From assembly GCA_030433255.1 (NCBI GenBank), contig JAUIMI010000003.1, forward strand, positions 36,193 through 100,192: DNA of 64,000 nt, given 5' to 3'. This stretch comes from a bacterium (GTDB lineage: Bacteria > Patescibacteriota > Minisyncoccia > Phycocordibacterales > UBA1006). The number at the start of each line of letters is the position of its first letter. The stretch's first letter is position 1. Below are positions 17,336 to 26,308 of the stretch, piece by piece. The notes below the pieces were generated by a model, which saw only the letters and a program-made list of their open reading frames with translations, had not been told where the DNA came from and ran no database searches. The translations under genes and the position numbers were made by a program.

Positions 17336-19039
17336 ATGAAATCGATATTTAAAAAAATACAAAAACAAAAAAAGAAATTATTTATTATTCTCGGGTTTTT
17401 ATTGATAATTCTAATTTATTTCATTTTTAGGCCGTCAACTTCAGAAACTTCATCAAGTCAGTTTGCGGTTATAGAAACGGTTGAGCGAGGTGTAGTTTCA
17501 TCAGGTATTGAAACAACAGGAACCATTGTTGCTGCAAATAAATTAAGTCTTGATGTCTATAAGCAATCAAAACGTATTGAGGTTGTAAACGCTGTAAATG
17601 GGGGACACGTAGAAGAAGGTGATGTTCTCTTTTCTTTCGATAAAAGTAGCGCAAATGTTGCAGCTCAGAGCGCTCAGACAAAAGTAACTGAAGCAAAATT
17701 AGCACTTCAACAAGAGCAAGAAAATTATTTTGATGATAATACAGAAATTAAAACACTTGACCAACAAATTGAAGATTTATATGTATCACTTGAGCAAACA
17801 GAAGATGATAAGATTGATGCGTATAAGGATTATTTAAATGCAAATCTTGAAGCGATTCCTGAAGATAATGATTTATTAAGTAGAAATGCTCCCGTTATAT
17901 CTGGTTACTATAATGATACAGAGCCAGGCGAATACCATATTGAAGTGTACCAATCAGCAGCAGATTCTGGTTATTCAATTAGCATAAATGGATTATATAG
18001 TGGCAAGGAAACAGTATATATAAATAAATCTATCGACCTTGGTGATAGTGGATTAGAAATAAGCTTTAGTGACGATATCAAAAATGGAGATGAATGGGTG
18101 GTTACACTCCCAAATACTTTTTCCTCGCAGCACCAAAAAGCACAAGAGGTATATGAACAAGAAATTATAGATATAGATAATAGTATTGCTAGTTACAAGA
18201 ATGATATAGATATAAAGATTCAAAATCTTGGGGATGCATCTTATACCGACTCTTCTGACTATCGAGAATTACGTCTGGCACAAGCACAAGCTGAATTATC
18301 TGAAGCTCAAGTTCAATTATCTGAAAATTATGAGGTTATTCGGGATCAAGATATTATCGCTCCGTTTTCAGGAACAATAGATGGGCTCGAGAATGTTGTG
18401 GTTGGGGCTACACCTTCTGGTGGTTCAGAAGATCCTATTTCATTCGGTACACTTATTTCTGATGAATTTTTGGTTAATTTCAGTCTTGGTGTGGTTGATG
18501 TTGCTAAAATAGAAATTGGACAAAAGGTCCTAGTAACGGTTACTTCTTTTACTAATACAGAACCTCTTGAGGCATTTATTACAGAAATAAGTTCCTTACC
18601 AGAAAGTGATGGGGTTGCACAGTATCAAGTGCAAGCACTTATTACTCCTTCTGAAAATATGTCTTTTGAACTCAGAGAGGGGTTGCTAGCAGATATTGAA
18701 ATCATAGAAGAAGAAGTTTCTAATGTAATTCGTATTCCACGTTCAGTTGTTAGTTATGAAAACAGGGAGGCACGTGTTGAAATTTTAGATAATCCATCAG
18801 ACTTACAACAAGAACAGATTGATCGATTAGGAATTATTAGATTGGATGAAATGGAGCTTGCTTCGTATTTTGTAGTTGTGGAACTTGGACTTGAGGGTGC
18901 GTATTATGTTGAAATTATATCTGGATTAGAAGAAGGGCAGTATGTTATTTCAACCGAGAGTTCAGAAGAAGAAACGAGTGTAATTTCTGGTTTTGGACCA
19001 GGTTCAAGAGATGGAGGTGGACCACCTCCAGGTAATTAA
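17336..19039 (+). CDS. Membrane-fusion (HlyD/MacA-like) efflux adaptor
   Basis: The 567-residue protein has an N-terminal membrane anchor (about residues 14-31) and a lipoyl/barrel-sandwich half (SLDVYKQSKRIEVVNAV, GGHVEEGDVLFSF). An alpha-helical hairpin follows, whose tip holds an inserted beta-rich domain (about residues 183-262, from PVISGYY to TLPNTF). The second lipoyl half contains DIIAPFSGTIDG, followed by a beta-barrel and a membrane-proximal domain ending in a Gly/Pro-rich tail. MacA-type adaptors couple an ABC exporter to extracytoplasmic partners; in monoderms they export peptides or lipids. It forms an operon with the ATPase (8-bp gap) and permease. Confidence 0.85.
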   Translation: MKSIFKKIQKQKKKLFIILGFLLIILIYFIFRPSTSETSSSQFAVIETVERGVVSSGIETTGTIVAANKLSLDVYKQSKRIEVVNAVNGGHVEEGDVLFSFDKSSANVAAQSAQTKVTEAKLALQQEQENYFDDNTEIKTLDQQIEDLYVSLEQTEDDKIDAYKDYLNANLEAIPEDNDLLSRNAPVISGYYNDTEPGEYHIEVYQSAADSGYSISINGLYSGKETVYINKSIDLGDSGLEISFSDDIKNGDEWVVTLPNTFSSQHQKAQEVYEQEIIDIDNSIASYKNDIDIKIQNLGDASYTDSSDYRELRLAQAQAELSEAQVQLSENYEVIRDQDIIAPFSGTIDGLENVVVGATPSGGSEDPISFGTLISDEFLVNFSLGVVDVAKIEIGQKVLVTVTSFTNTEPLEAFITEISSLPESDGVAQYQVQALITPSENMSFELREGLLADIEIIEEEVSNVIRIPRSVVSYENREARVEILDNPSDLQQEQIDRLGIIRLDEMELASYFVVVELGLEGAYYVEIISGLEEGQYVISTESSEEETSVISGFGPGSRDGGGPPPGN

Positions 19040-19047
19040 TATTTTTT

Positions 19048-19743
19048 ATGAAAAACAAAAAACAAAAAAATATTATAGAATTAAAAGGTCTTTGTAAAAA
19101 TTTCCAACTAGGGGAAGTTGAAATTAGCGTATTAAAAAAAATAGATCTTATTATTAAACAAGGAGAGATGGTTGCTATCTTTGGTAAATCTGGTTCGGGA
19201 AAATCAACCATGATGAATCTTATTGGATGCCTTGATATTCCTACTTCAGGTGAGTATTATTTTGATGGGGAATTAGTAAATAATTTTTCAGAAGAAGATC
19301 TTGCTGAATTACGATCAGTTGATATTAGTTTCATTTTTCAATCATTTCATCTTCTTCCAGGGAAAACGGTATATCAGAATGTAATGCTTCCTCTTGAGTA
19401 TCAACGGAGCTTCTCAGGTAATAGAGATACATATGTACAAGAGGCTCTTCAAAAGGCACAGTTAGAAGAAGAACAGTGGCATAAGAAACCAAGTCTTCTT
19501 TCAGGAGGTCAAAGGCAGCGTGTTGCTATTGCTCGAGCTTTGGTCGCTAAACCTAAATTATTACTCGCTGATGAGCCAACAGGTAACCTTGATACAAAAA
19601 CAGGAGTAAATGTACTTGAAGAACTTCGTATGCTGAATACTGAATATGGTACAACGATTGTTATTGTTACTCATGATGATTTTGTTGCTGACTTGGTTGA
19701 CAGGGTTATTCATCTACAAGATGGTCAAATTATTAATAGTTAA
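19048..19743 (+). CDS. ABC transporter ATPase, MacB/LolD type
   Basis: The 231-residue ATP-binding subunit has Walker A GKSGSGKST, the Q-loop FIFQSFHLLPGKT, signature LSGGQRQRVAIARAL, Walker B LLLADEPTGNLD and H-loop VTHD. The LLPGKT...NVMLPLEY stretch is typical of the MacB/LolD/FtsE branch. It energises the downstream permease by mechanotransmission rather than classical transport. It is the middle gene of an adaptor-ATPase-permease operon. Confidence 0.92.
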   Translation: MKNKKQKNIIELKGLCKNFQLGEVEISVLKKIDLIIKQGEMVAIFGKSGSGKSTMMNLIGCLDIPTSGEYYFDGELVNNFSEEDLAELRSVDISFIFQSFHLLPGKTVYQNVMLPLEYQRSFSGNRDTYVQEALQKAQLEEEQWHKKPSLLSGGQRQRVAIARALVAKPKLLLADEPTGNLDTKTGVNVLEELRMLNTEYGTTIVIVTHDDFVADLVDRVIHLQDGQIINS

Positions 19744-19757
19744 TCATGTAGCGTAGT

Positions 19758-20942
19758 ATGAAAATAATCCAACTTGTTCATGAGTCTCTTCAGGCTCTAA
19801 AAATAAATATTTTACGCTCATCTCTAACGATTACCGGTATTGTTGTTGGTATCTTTGCTGTAACAGCAATGCTTGCTCTTGGTGAAGGTTTGAGTGCAAA
19901 CATTCTCGATAGGTTTAATTCATTTTCAACTGGAGATGTTACCGTTTCTGGTGACATTACTTATCAAGATTTTGAATGGATACAAAATCAGACATATGTT
20001 GAGAATACTATTGCATCACAAACATTATCTGGTGTGAGTACCATAGCAGAAGGGGAGTCATTTAATCCAACACTATCAACGTATATTGGTAACTATGAAT
20101 CTGTTGTAAATCCTGACATTATTTCAGGAGAGTTATTTGATTTTAATAATATTAATCTTAACGAAAAAGTTGCAATTATCGATGAAGGTTTCCTTGAAAA
20201 AGTTTCAGAAGACACAGGAATTGATATTTCAAATGGTTCGATAACACTTAATGGAACTCGATTTTCAATTATAGCAATTGTTGAAGGAGGAAATACTGGC
20301 TTTGGAAGAAGATCTGATGGGAATATCATTATTCCTTATGCTTCCGCTATTGGTAGTTTAACAAATACGAGCCAATTTTCTTCAATTGCTGTTGATTTAG
20401 TTGATCAAGAATATTATGAGATTGCTGCTCAGCATATTCTCGAGTCTTTAAATAGCTCACGGTATGTGGATAAGGATAGTAGCGATTACTTTAGTGTAAA
20501 TAGTGCCCAGGATGCAATCGAAAATGCCCAAGAGACAACTGCCATGTTAAGTTTATTCCTAGGTATTATCGGAGCTATCACATTGTTTGTTGGTGGTATT
20601 GGTACCATGAATATGATGCTAACTACCGTTACCGAACGAACCAAGGAGATTGGATTACGAAAAGCAATTGGAGCACGAAATAGAGATATTTTGTATCAAA
20701 TTCTTGTAGAATCAATAGTATTAACATTAATTGGTGGGGCAATAGGGATTATTTTAGCGTATACTGGTTCAGCTATAGCCAATAAATTATTAGAAGATAA
20801 TAACACTATTCAGGTAATCATGTCTTGGAGAGTTGTATTTCTTGCTGTTGGTGTATCAATATTTGTAGGTCTTATTTTTGGATACTACCCAGCACGAAGT
20901 GCATCAAAATTGCAACCAGCAGATGCCTTACGTGCTGATTAA
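19758..20942 (+). CDS. ABC transporter permease, MacB/FtsX type
   Basis: The 394-residue protein has the MacB layout: one N-terminal membrane helix (SSLTITGIVVGIFAVTAML), a large extracytoplasmic domain (about residues 40-260) and three C-terminal helices with ERTKEIGLRKAIGAR between them, the conserved coupling-helix region. It ends GYYPARSASKLQPADALRAD, a typical MacB C-terminus. The substrate cannot be deduced. No outer-membrane TolC-like gene is in the window, as expected if the cell lacks an outer membrane. Confidence 0.9.
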   Translation: MKIIQLVHESLQALKINILRSSLTITGIVVGIFAVTAMLALGEGLSANILDRFNSFSTGDVTVSGDITYQDFEWIQNQTYVENTIASQTLSGVSTIAEGESFNPTLSTYIGNYESVVNPDIISGELFDFNNINLNEKVAIIDEGFLEKVSEDTGIDISNGSITLNGTRFSIIAIVEGGNTGFGRRSDGNIIIPYASAIGSLTNTSQFSSIAVDLVDQEYYEIAAQHILESLNSSRYVDKDSSDYFSVNSAQDAIENAQETTAMLSLFLGIIGAITLFVGGIGTMNMMLTTVTERTKEIGLRKAIGARNRDILYQILVESIVLTLIGGAIGIILAYTGSAIANKLLEDNNTIQVIMSWRVVFLAVGVSIFVGLIFGYYPARSASKLQPADALRAD

Positions 20943-20987
20943 TACCTTACCTTGCACAGGTAATACATTGTGTAGCATTAAAAAAGT

Positions 20988-21563
20988 ATGTTAGAAGAAT
21001 TTAAAAAAACAGATGAAGAAATAGTTATGTTAACTATTCAAGATTCTTCATATTTCACAGAAATAGTAAGAAGGTATGAAAAACCACTCTCTCGATATAT
21101 TTGTAGACTTGGTTATTTTGAGATTACTGATGTAGAAGATATTTTACAAGATACTTTTTTAAAAATATATAAAAATCTACATGGATACAACTCTGATTTA
21201 AAATTTTCCTCTTGGGTGTATCGAATTACTCACAATGTAACTATTGATTTTTTACGAAAAAAAACAATCAGACCAGAAGGAAATTATTCAGCCGTGGATG
21301 AATCATTTTTGCAAAGACTTGCCTCGGAATTTTCAACTGATGACAATATCCTGAATAAAGAAATGAGCACGTATATTTCTCAGGCAATCTATTCTTTGAA
21401 AGATAAATATCGTGATCCTATTATTCTTTATTTTTTTGAAGATAAGTCATATGAAGAAATTAGTGATGTTTTAAAAATACCTCAAAATACTGTTGCGACT
21501 CGGTTAAGTCGGGCCAAGTCACAATTAAAAGAATTATTAGACTCAAAACAAATATATGAATAA
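20988..21563 (+). CDS. ECF-type RNA polymerase sigma factor
   Basis: The 191-residue protein has sigma region 2 (YEKPLSRYICRLG, DVEDILQDTFLKIYKNL, SSWVYRITHNVTIDFLRKK) and region 4 (YRDPIILYFFEDKSYEEISDVLKIPQNTVATRLSRAKSQLKELL reads as the helix-turn-helix) without regions 1.1 or 3, which defines the ECF class. Its gene overlaps the next by 8 bp, so it is probably made together with that membrane protein, a likely anti-sigma factor. It sits directly upstream of the photolyase and carotenoid genes, recalling the CarQ-CarR light-response pair of Myxococcus, though that link is inference. Confidence 0.92.
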   Translation: MLEEFKKTDEEIVMLTIQDSSYFTEIVRRYEKPLSRYICRLGYFEITDVEDILQDTFLKIYKNLHGYNSDLKFSSWVYRITHNVTIDFLRKKTIRPEGNYSAVDESFLQRLASEFSTDDNILNKEMSTYISQAIYSLKDKYRDPIILYFFEDKSYEEISDVLKIPQNTVATRLSRAKSQLKELLDSKQIYE

Positions 21564-22296
21564 TTTTAAAAAAACCTTATCTGAAAAAATTTCACAAAGA
21601 ATTCAGCAAGAAAATTTAAAGCCCGTTTCCAAGAATTTTTTCATTTTTCGTCGTATAGTTATTTGGGTTATTTTGTTACTATCAATTCTTGTTTCTTCAG
21701 GGATACTGTCTATGATTTTCTTCCGTATAGGGCAAATACGAAAACTACCTTATGAATTTATACCCTTACCGATTCAACATCAGATCTTTGATATGGTCCC
21801 GCTTATTTTCTTTGTTACGCTAAGTATAGGAGTTGTTGTTGCAATATATGAATTTACTCAAACTAGCAAAGGGTACAAATTTGAGAAATTAAAGATAGGT
21901 TTTTGTGTTCTTATATTGGTTATTATTCTTGGAATAGTATTTTCATATACTGGAATCCATCGATTTGTCCACGCTACTCTTGTTGATCGTTTACAAACCG
22001 CACCTTCTATTGAGCAAATTAAGGATAAACGTTTTAATCACCCTAACAAGGGAATGATTATAGGCGTTGTAAAAGAAAATATTTTAACAAATAGAGAAGG
22101 GGAAGATATTCATTTAATTTCAGGTAAAAATATTGAGTTAGAAGAATTTGTAAATATAGAAAACCTTGAACAACCTGTTGTTTTGTTTGGTAAACTTACT
22201 CCCGATAATTCCTTTATTGTATGTAAAATTGGTAAACAAAAAAAAGAATTATTATTTGAAAAACCAAAACCTTTTTACTCAAACACTTGTATTTAA
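21556..22296 (+). CDS. Three-helix membrane protein, probable anti-sigma factor
   Basis: The 246-residue protein has a cytoplasmic helical N-terminus of about 28 residues, three membrane segments (about 30-55, 75-98 and 113-135) and a soluble C-terminal part of about 110 residues with a beta-rich region (GMIIGVVKENILTNREGEDIHL). No zinc-binding HxxxCxxC anti-sigma motif is present. The role is inferred from the 8-bp overlap with the ECF sigma gene and from membrane topology. It is closed by a terminator at 22311-22342. Sequence alone does not place it in a named anti-sigma family. Confidence 0.55.
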   Translation: MNNFKKTLSEKISQRIQQENLKPVSKNFFIFRRIVIWVILLLSILVSSGILSMIFFRIGQIRKLPYEFIPLPIQHQIFDMVPLIFFVTLSIGVVVAIYEFTQTSKGYKFEKLKIGFCVLILVIILGIVFSYTGIHRFVHATLVDRLQTAPSIEQIKDKRFNHPNKGMIIGVVKENILTNREGEDIHLISGKNIELEEFVNIENLEQPVVLFGKLTPDNSFIVCKIGKQKKELLFEKPKPFYSNTCI

Positions 22297-22310
22297 TACT
22301 TAATAAATAA

Positions 22311-22342
22311 AAATAAAAAGACCTGTTATGGTCTTTTTATTT
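22311..22342 (+). terminator. Terminator after the sigma operon
   Basis: Arms AAATAAAAAGACC/GGTCTTTTTATTT. Its last T-tract runs directly into the extended -10 TGGTATACT of the photolyase gene. Confidence 0.85.
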
Positions 22343-22344
22343 GG

Positions 22345-22350
22345 TATACT
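22345..22350 (+). promoter_or_regulatory. -10 box of the photolyase gene, leaderless
   Basis: TATACT with a TG two bases upstream (extended -10). Its first base is exactly 12 bases before the ATG at 22357, placing the predicted +1 on the start codon. Confidence 0.6.
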
Positions 22351-22356
22351 AAATAT

Positions 22357-23667
22357 ATGTTAAAAAAAGTTTCAATTTTTTGGTTTAGAAGAGACTTACG
22401 ATTTGATGATAATCGAGGTTTTTTCGAAGCGCTAAATTCAGATATCCAAGTACTTCCTATTTTTATTTTTGATTCTAATATCTTAAAAGAATTACCATCA
22501 AAAGACCATCGAGTTGAATATATTCATAATTCCGTAGGCTCTTTGCACAAAAACCTACAAAAATTTGATTCAGGGTTGGCGATGTACCATGGGGATCCAT
22601 ATCAGATTTTTCAAAACCTTATAAAAGATTTTGATATAACATCTGTCTATGTAAATTCTGACTATGAGCCATATGCAAAAAAACGTGACAGTCAAATCCA
22701 AGAATTATTACATCAACATGACATAGATTTCTTTTCTTATAAAGATCAAGTTATCTTTGAAAAAGATGATATTGTTAAAAATGATGAGACTCCTTATGTT
22801 GTGTACACACCATATATGAAAAAATGGATAACTCAACTTAACGCAAAACATGATTTAAAAGAATATAGCCCTAATTCAAGTAACCTTATTCAATTAAAGA
22901 ATTTTCCATACCTCTCGCTTAATGATATTAATTTTACTCAATCTGGCATATCAATGCCTGAGTTCAATATTGATAGTGATTTGATTAATAATTATGGTGA
23001 ATATAGAGATTTTCCTGGATTATCTGCTACGAGCCATGTTGGAACAGCGCTTCGTTTTGGGGTTATAAGTATCAGAAAAATTGTTTCAAAGGCGCTTTTG
23101 TCTAGTGATAAAACTTATTTAAAAGAATTAATATGGAGAGAGTTTTTTATGCAAATTCTGTGGCATTTTCCTTATACACAACACCAATCATTTAAAGAAA
23201 AATATGATAGTATCCCTTGGCGTGATGCTCCAAATGATTTAGAAAAGTGGAAAAAAGGACAAACAGGATACCCTATTGTTGATGCTGGAATGAGAGAATT
23301 AAATACAACAGGGTATATGCATAATCGTGTCCGTATGATAACCGCAAGTTTTTTATGTAAACATCTACTTATTGATTGGAGAGAGGGTGAAAAATATTTT
23401 GCTGAAAAATTGTATGATTATGAATTAGCTTCTAATGTTGGAAATTGGCAGTGGGTAGCTGGTTCTGGTGTTGATGCAGCCCCATATTTTCGAATTTTCA
23501 ATCCAGAAACTCAAATGAAAAAATTTGATCCAAAAGGTGAGTATGTTAAAAAATGGGTTCCTGAATATTTTGGTGTTGGGTATGTTCTACCTATGGTGGA
23601 TCATAAATTTGCACGTGAACGTGCGATTGAGACATATAAAACAGCATTACAAAATTTTGAAAAATAA
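22357..23667 (+). CDS. phrB: Deoxyribodipyrimidine photolyase, class I
   Basis: This FAD enzyme splits cyclobutane pyrimidine dimers using blue light. The 436-residue protein begins VSIFWFRRDLRFDDNRG (antenna-domain signature). The FAD domain shows SHVGTALRFG, WREFFMQILWHFP, WKKGQTGYPIVDAGMREL, GYMHNRVRM and GNWQWVAGSGVDAAPYFRIF, including the flavin-adjacent Asn and tryptophans of the electron chain. Length is close to the roughly 470 residues of E. coli PhrB. It is followed by a terminator and by the convergent second photolyase-family gene and DUF2256. Identity as a CPD photolyase rather than a cryptochrome is likely but not certain. Confidence 0.93.
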   Translation: MLKKVSIFWFRRDLRFDDNRGFFEALNSDIQVLPIFIFDSNILKELPSKDHRVEYIHNSVGSLHKNLQKFDSGLAMYHGDPYQIFQNLIKDFDITSVYVNSDYEPYAKKRDSQIQELLHQHDIDFFSYKDQVIFEKDDIVKNDETPYVVYTPYMKKWITQLNAKHDLKEYSPNSSNLIQLKNFPYLSLNDINFTQSGISMPEFNIDSDLINNYGEYRDFPGLSATSHVGTALRFGVISIRKIVSKALLSSDKTYLKELIWREFFMQILWHFPYTQHQSFKEKYDSIPWRDAPNDLEKWKKGQTGYPIVDAGMRELNTTGYMHNRVRMITASFLCKHLLIDWREGEKYFAEKLYDYELASNVGNWQWVAGSGVDAAPYFRIFNPETQMKKFDPKGEYVKKWVPEYFGVGYVLPMVDHKFARERAIETYKTALQNFEK

Positions 23668-23694
23668 AAGACTTAAATAGTCTTTTTATTTTTT
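23660..23694. terminator. Bidirectional terminator between phrB and DUF2256
   Basis: Arms AAAATAAAAGACT/AGTCTTTTTATTTT; it overlaps the ends of both converging genes. Confidence 0.8.
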
Positions 23695-23837
23695 CTACAT
23701 GCTTCTGAACAATATTTTATTTCTTCCCATATACCACGTGATTCCCATCGTTTTCGATTATAAAAAATACGATTACAAACCAGGCAAATTTTGGATTCTT
23801 TTTTGTGAGTTGTAAAATTCTTGTTTTGTTTTTTCAT
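23673..23837 (-). CDS. DUF2256 zinc-binding small protein
   Basis: The 54-residue protein starts at the ATG at 23837 (MKKQNKNF); a longer frame to 23873 is possible. It carries CLVCNRIF, then KRWESRGIWEEIKYCSEAC, the CxxC...CxxxC pattern of DUF2256. In many bacteria DUF2256 genes sit beside the photolyase-related (FeS-BCP) gene, exactly as here. Its first 65 bp overlap the end of that gene in another frame. Probably a structural zinc protein; function unknown. Confidence 0.8.
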   Translation of the reverse strand: MKKQNKNFTTHKKESKICLVCNRIFYNRKRWESRGIWEEIKYCSEACRKNKKTI

Positions 23838-25269
23838 ACTTTTCTTTTTGTTCTTGGCTAAATTTAGCTGCACGATTTGTTACAAAAAACATACGACCAT
23901 TTTCAGTTAGATTATCTAAGTGTTTAATAATAAAACTCCAATATAAGGCATCCCAAATTTCATTCCACTCTCCTTTTTTATAGTTACTCATTTTTGAAAC
24001 ATAGTTCGATCCACTGATATAGGGTTTGGTTGCCATAAGCCCGTGTGATGTATTCTGAGTCATACCGTATACATTAGGTACCATTACCCAATCATAACTA
24101 TCTATAAACATTTCCATAAACCATGTATATACATCATCTGGATTTATTTCATTAAGGAATAAGAAATTTCCATGCAACATAAGACGTTCTATGTGGTGTC
24201 CATATCCTGTCTTGAGAATGCGATGAATTGATTCATCAATAGGTTGAATACCAGTATCTCCAGCCCAATATTCAAGACCTAATTTACGTTTATGTGACCA
24301 ATTGTTATTGTTTCTCATTATGCTACCTTCATGTTCATATAACATGCGTATATATTCACGCCATCCAATAATTTGCCGAATGAAACCTTCTAATGAATTT
24401 ATCGGAATGTTATTTTTTTCTGCGAAAGCTAACGCTTGATTAATGACATCTATAGGTTCGAGTAATCCAACATTCAATAATGGAGAGAGTACAGAATGAT
24501 AGAGGATATTTTGTCCTGAGATCATTGCATCTTCGTATACTCCAAATTTCTCAAAACGAATTTTTAAAAAATCACTTGGCCACGTTTGAGCTTCTTGATG
24601 GGTAATTGGATACCAAAAGGTATCAACTAAACCATAGTTATTGGAGAAATTTTCTAGTACATATTTCCGAGCTTCTTTGATAAATTGGTTTGTATTTTCT
24701 TGTGGTTCTTGTGGTATTTTTGTAATTTCTGACTTAGGAATTTTTTTACGATTTTCATTATCAAATGACCAACGCCCACCAGTTGGTGTACCATCAGAGT
24801 TAATTAAAATATTGAGTTTTCTTCGTTGATATTTATAAAACTCTTGCATGAAATATTTTTGGTTATGTTCATGCCATTTTTTATTCTCTTCTCGGGTATT
24901 AATAAATAAAGGAGAGATTAAAAATGTTAACGTATCTCCAAGACTTCGTTTTAATCGTCGTTCTAATAAATAATCAGTTGGATCAACACAAATAACATGC
25001 TGAGGTTTTAATCTATCGATAATATCAACAATTGTTTTTCCTGGTTCATATTCAATATATTCAACTGTAATTTTTAAGCCCTCTAAGTATTTAAAGTATG
25101 CTTTCATGCTTGCCCTATGAAAGATAATTTTCTTTTTATGGAATTTGAGCTGAGTATGTTTATCACCAAAAAAGAGACTATCTTCAATGAGATAGACTTT
25201 TTTACAATGATCTAAAACAGGATGATTTTTAAATAATTGATGAGGAAAAATAAAACCTACGGAAGCCAT
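23773..25269 (-). CDS. Cryptochrome/photolyase-related protein (FeS-BCP family) lacking cluster cysteines
   Basis: The 498-residue protein matches the deoxyribodipyrimidine photolyase-related family, some of whose members are prokaryotic (6-4) photolyases. Visible features are the start GFIFPHQLFKNHPVL, GFIRQIIGWREYIRMLYE, GYGHHIERLMLHGNF, DWVMVPNVYGMTQ and ATKPYISGSNYVSKMSNY. Family members normally bind a [4Fe-4S] cluster through four C-terminal cysteines. This protein has only two cysteines in all, both in the first 100 residues, and the usual YCxxC...CPFNxLYW segment reads YKKGEWNEIWDALYW. It should therefore be cluster-free. It is paired with DUF2256 on the same strand. Confidence 0.88.
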   Translation of the reverse strand: MASVGFIFPHQLFKNHPVLDHCKKVYLIEDSLFFGDKHTQLKFHKKKIIFHRASMKAYFKYLEGLKITVEYIEYEPGKTIVDIIDRLKPQHVICVDPTDYLLERRLKRSLGDTLTFLISPLFINTREENKKWHEHNQKYFMQEFYKYQRRKLNILINSDGTPTGGRWSFDNENRKKIPKSEITKIPQEPQENTNQFIKEARKYVLENFSNNYGLVDTFWYPITHQEAQTWPSDFLKIRFEKFGVYEDAMISGQNILYHSVLSPLLNVGLLEPIDVINQALAFAEKNNIPINSLEGFIRQIIGWREYIRMLYEHEGSIMRNNNNWSHKRKLGLEYWAGDTGIQPIDESIHRILKTGYGHHIERLMLHGNFLFLNEINPDDVYTWFMEMFIDSYDWVMVPNVYGMTQNTSHGLMATKPYISGSNYVSKMSNYKKGEWNEIWDALYWSFIIKHLDNLTENGRMFFVTNRAAKFSQEQKEKYEKTKQEFYNSQKRIQNLPGL

Positions 25270-25288
25270 AGGTTTTATTATACGTTTT

Positions 25289-26287
25289 CTAAGAAAGAGT
25301 TAAAAGTTGTAGAACTTGATAAGCTTTATCTTTTATAAAAATATATTCTTCCTCAATATCTTGTATTAACTTTTCTCGTTTCTTGAATTCTTCCTGATAA
25401 GGATCTATCAAATTAATATCTTCAAAAATTGCTTTTAATAGATTTCTATCCTTATTCTCTTTTGCCTTTAAAATGTCTTTAAATTTCTTAGGATATTTTT
25501 TTTTAATATAAAGAGTCACCCAAGTTGTTTGGTTTTCCATAACGTCTCCAAAAAGAGGTTTACCGCTATTTTCATCGATACAATCAATAATATCATCACG
25601 TATTTGAAAGAGTAAACCGAGTTCTTTCATAATTGGTGTAACTATTTCGAGATCTTTATCTGAATAGTTATCATTTATCATATAACCTAATCGAGCTGGA
25701 CTGGTAAAAGTATACCAAGCTGTTTTAAGGTCATGTCTTGCTAATACATCCGATTCTGAAGTACTACCATAGTTTTCATTCATACCTATAACATCCAGAA
25801 ACTGACCTCGCACGGTCCTTTGAATCATGGTAATAAATTCCTTAAATACATGTGAAGGAAGATATGATACATATTCTATTGCAGCAGTCCAAAAAACATC
25901 GCCTAAAAGTATCCCAAGATGATCACCTAGATTTTTATTATTATCAGAAAGTGTTTGTCCATATGCATTCAGTGTTGGTACATTACGTCTCATAAGTGAT
26001 TCGTCCATGACATCATCTTGCAGGAGAGCAGCAAGATGAAATAATTCACTAGCTAAGGTTAAATTTAAGAGATTGTCATTCTCTAAATCTCTTCCAGAGA
26101 AAAAGTAAATTAAAAAAGGACGGATTCGTTTTCCATTATTACAATAATTTAATACAGCCTGTTTTACATCATTATCAAAAGATGTTTGATAGAATGCTGA
26201 TTGTTCATCAAGGAGTCTTGTGACCTTCTCTATAAATAAAGGGTCAAATAGTTTTTGAAAATGCTTAATTTCTTCTTTCGTAGTCAT
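25289..26287 (-). CDS. crtE: Geranylgeranyl diphosphate synthase (polyprenyl synthetase)
   Basis: This trans-prenyltransferase condenses C5 units to the C20 precursor of carotenoids. The 332-residue protein (start chosen at ATG 26287, MTTKEEIKHF, one base after the predicted +1) has the first Asp-rich motif LQDDVMDESLMRRN near residue 90 and the second in FQIRDDIIDCIDE. GKRIRPFLIYF near residue 50 supplies the substrate-binding Lys/Arg. Exact chain length (C15, C20 or longer) cannot be read safely; the C20 call rests on the adjacent phytoene synthase. It is divergent from crtB across only 21 bp. Confidence 0.85.
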   Translation of the reverse strand: MTTKEEIKHFQKLFDPLFIEKVTRLLDEQSAFYQTSFDNDVKQAVLNYCNNGKRIRPFLIYFFSGRDLENDNLLNLTLASELFHLAALLQDDVMDESLMRRNVPTLNAYGQTLSDNNKNLGDHLGILLGDVFWTAAIEYVSYLPSHVFKEFITMIQRTVRGQFLDVIGMNENYGSTSESDVLARHDLKTAWYTFTSPARLGYMINDNYSDKDLEIVTPIMKELGLLFQIRDDIIDCIDENSGKPLFGDVMENQTTWVTLYIKKKYPKKFKDILKAKENKDRNLLKAIFEDINLIDPYQEEFKKREKLIQDIEEEYIFIKDKAYQVLQLLTLS

Positions 26288-26294
26288 ATCTTGA

Positions 26295-26302
26295 GTTATA
26301 AT
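26295..26302. promoter_or_regulatory. Shared divergent -10 region of crtE and crtB
   Basis: On the plus strand TATAAT (26297-26302) begins 12 bases before the crtB ATG at 26309. On the minus strand TATAAC (26300 down to 26295) begins 13 bases before the crtE ATG at 26287. One AT-rich octamer thus appears to serve both genes, each leaderless, with their upstream promoter parts inside the opposite coding sequence. Confidence 0.55.
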
Positions 26303-26308
26303 GAATAT

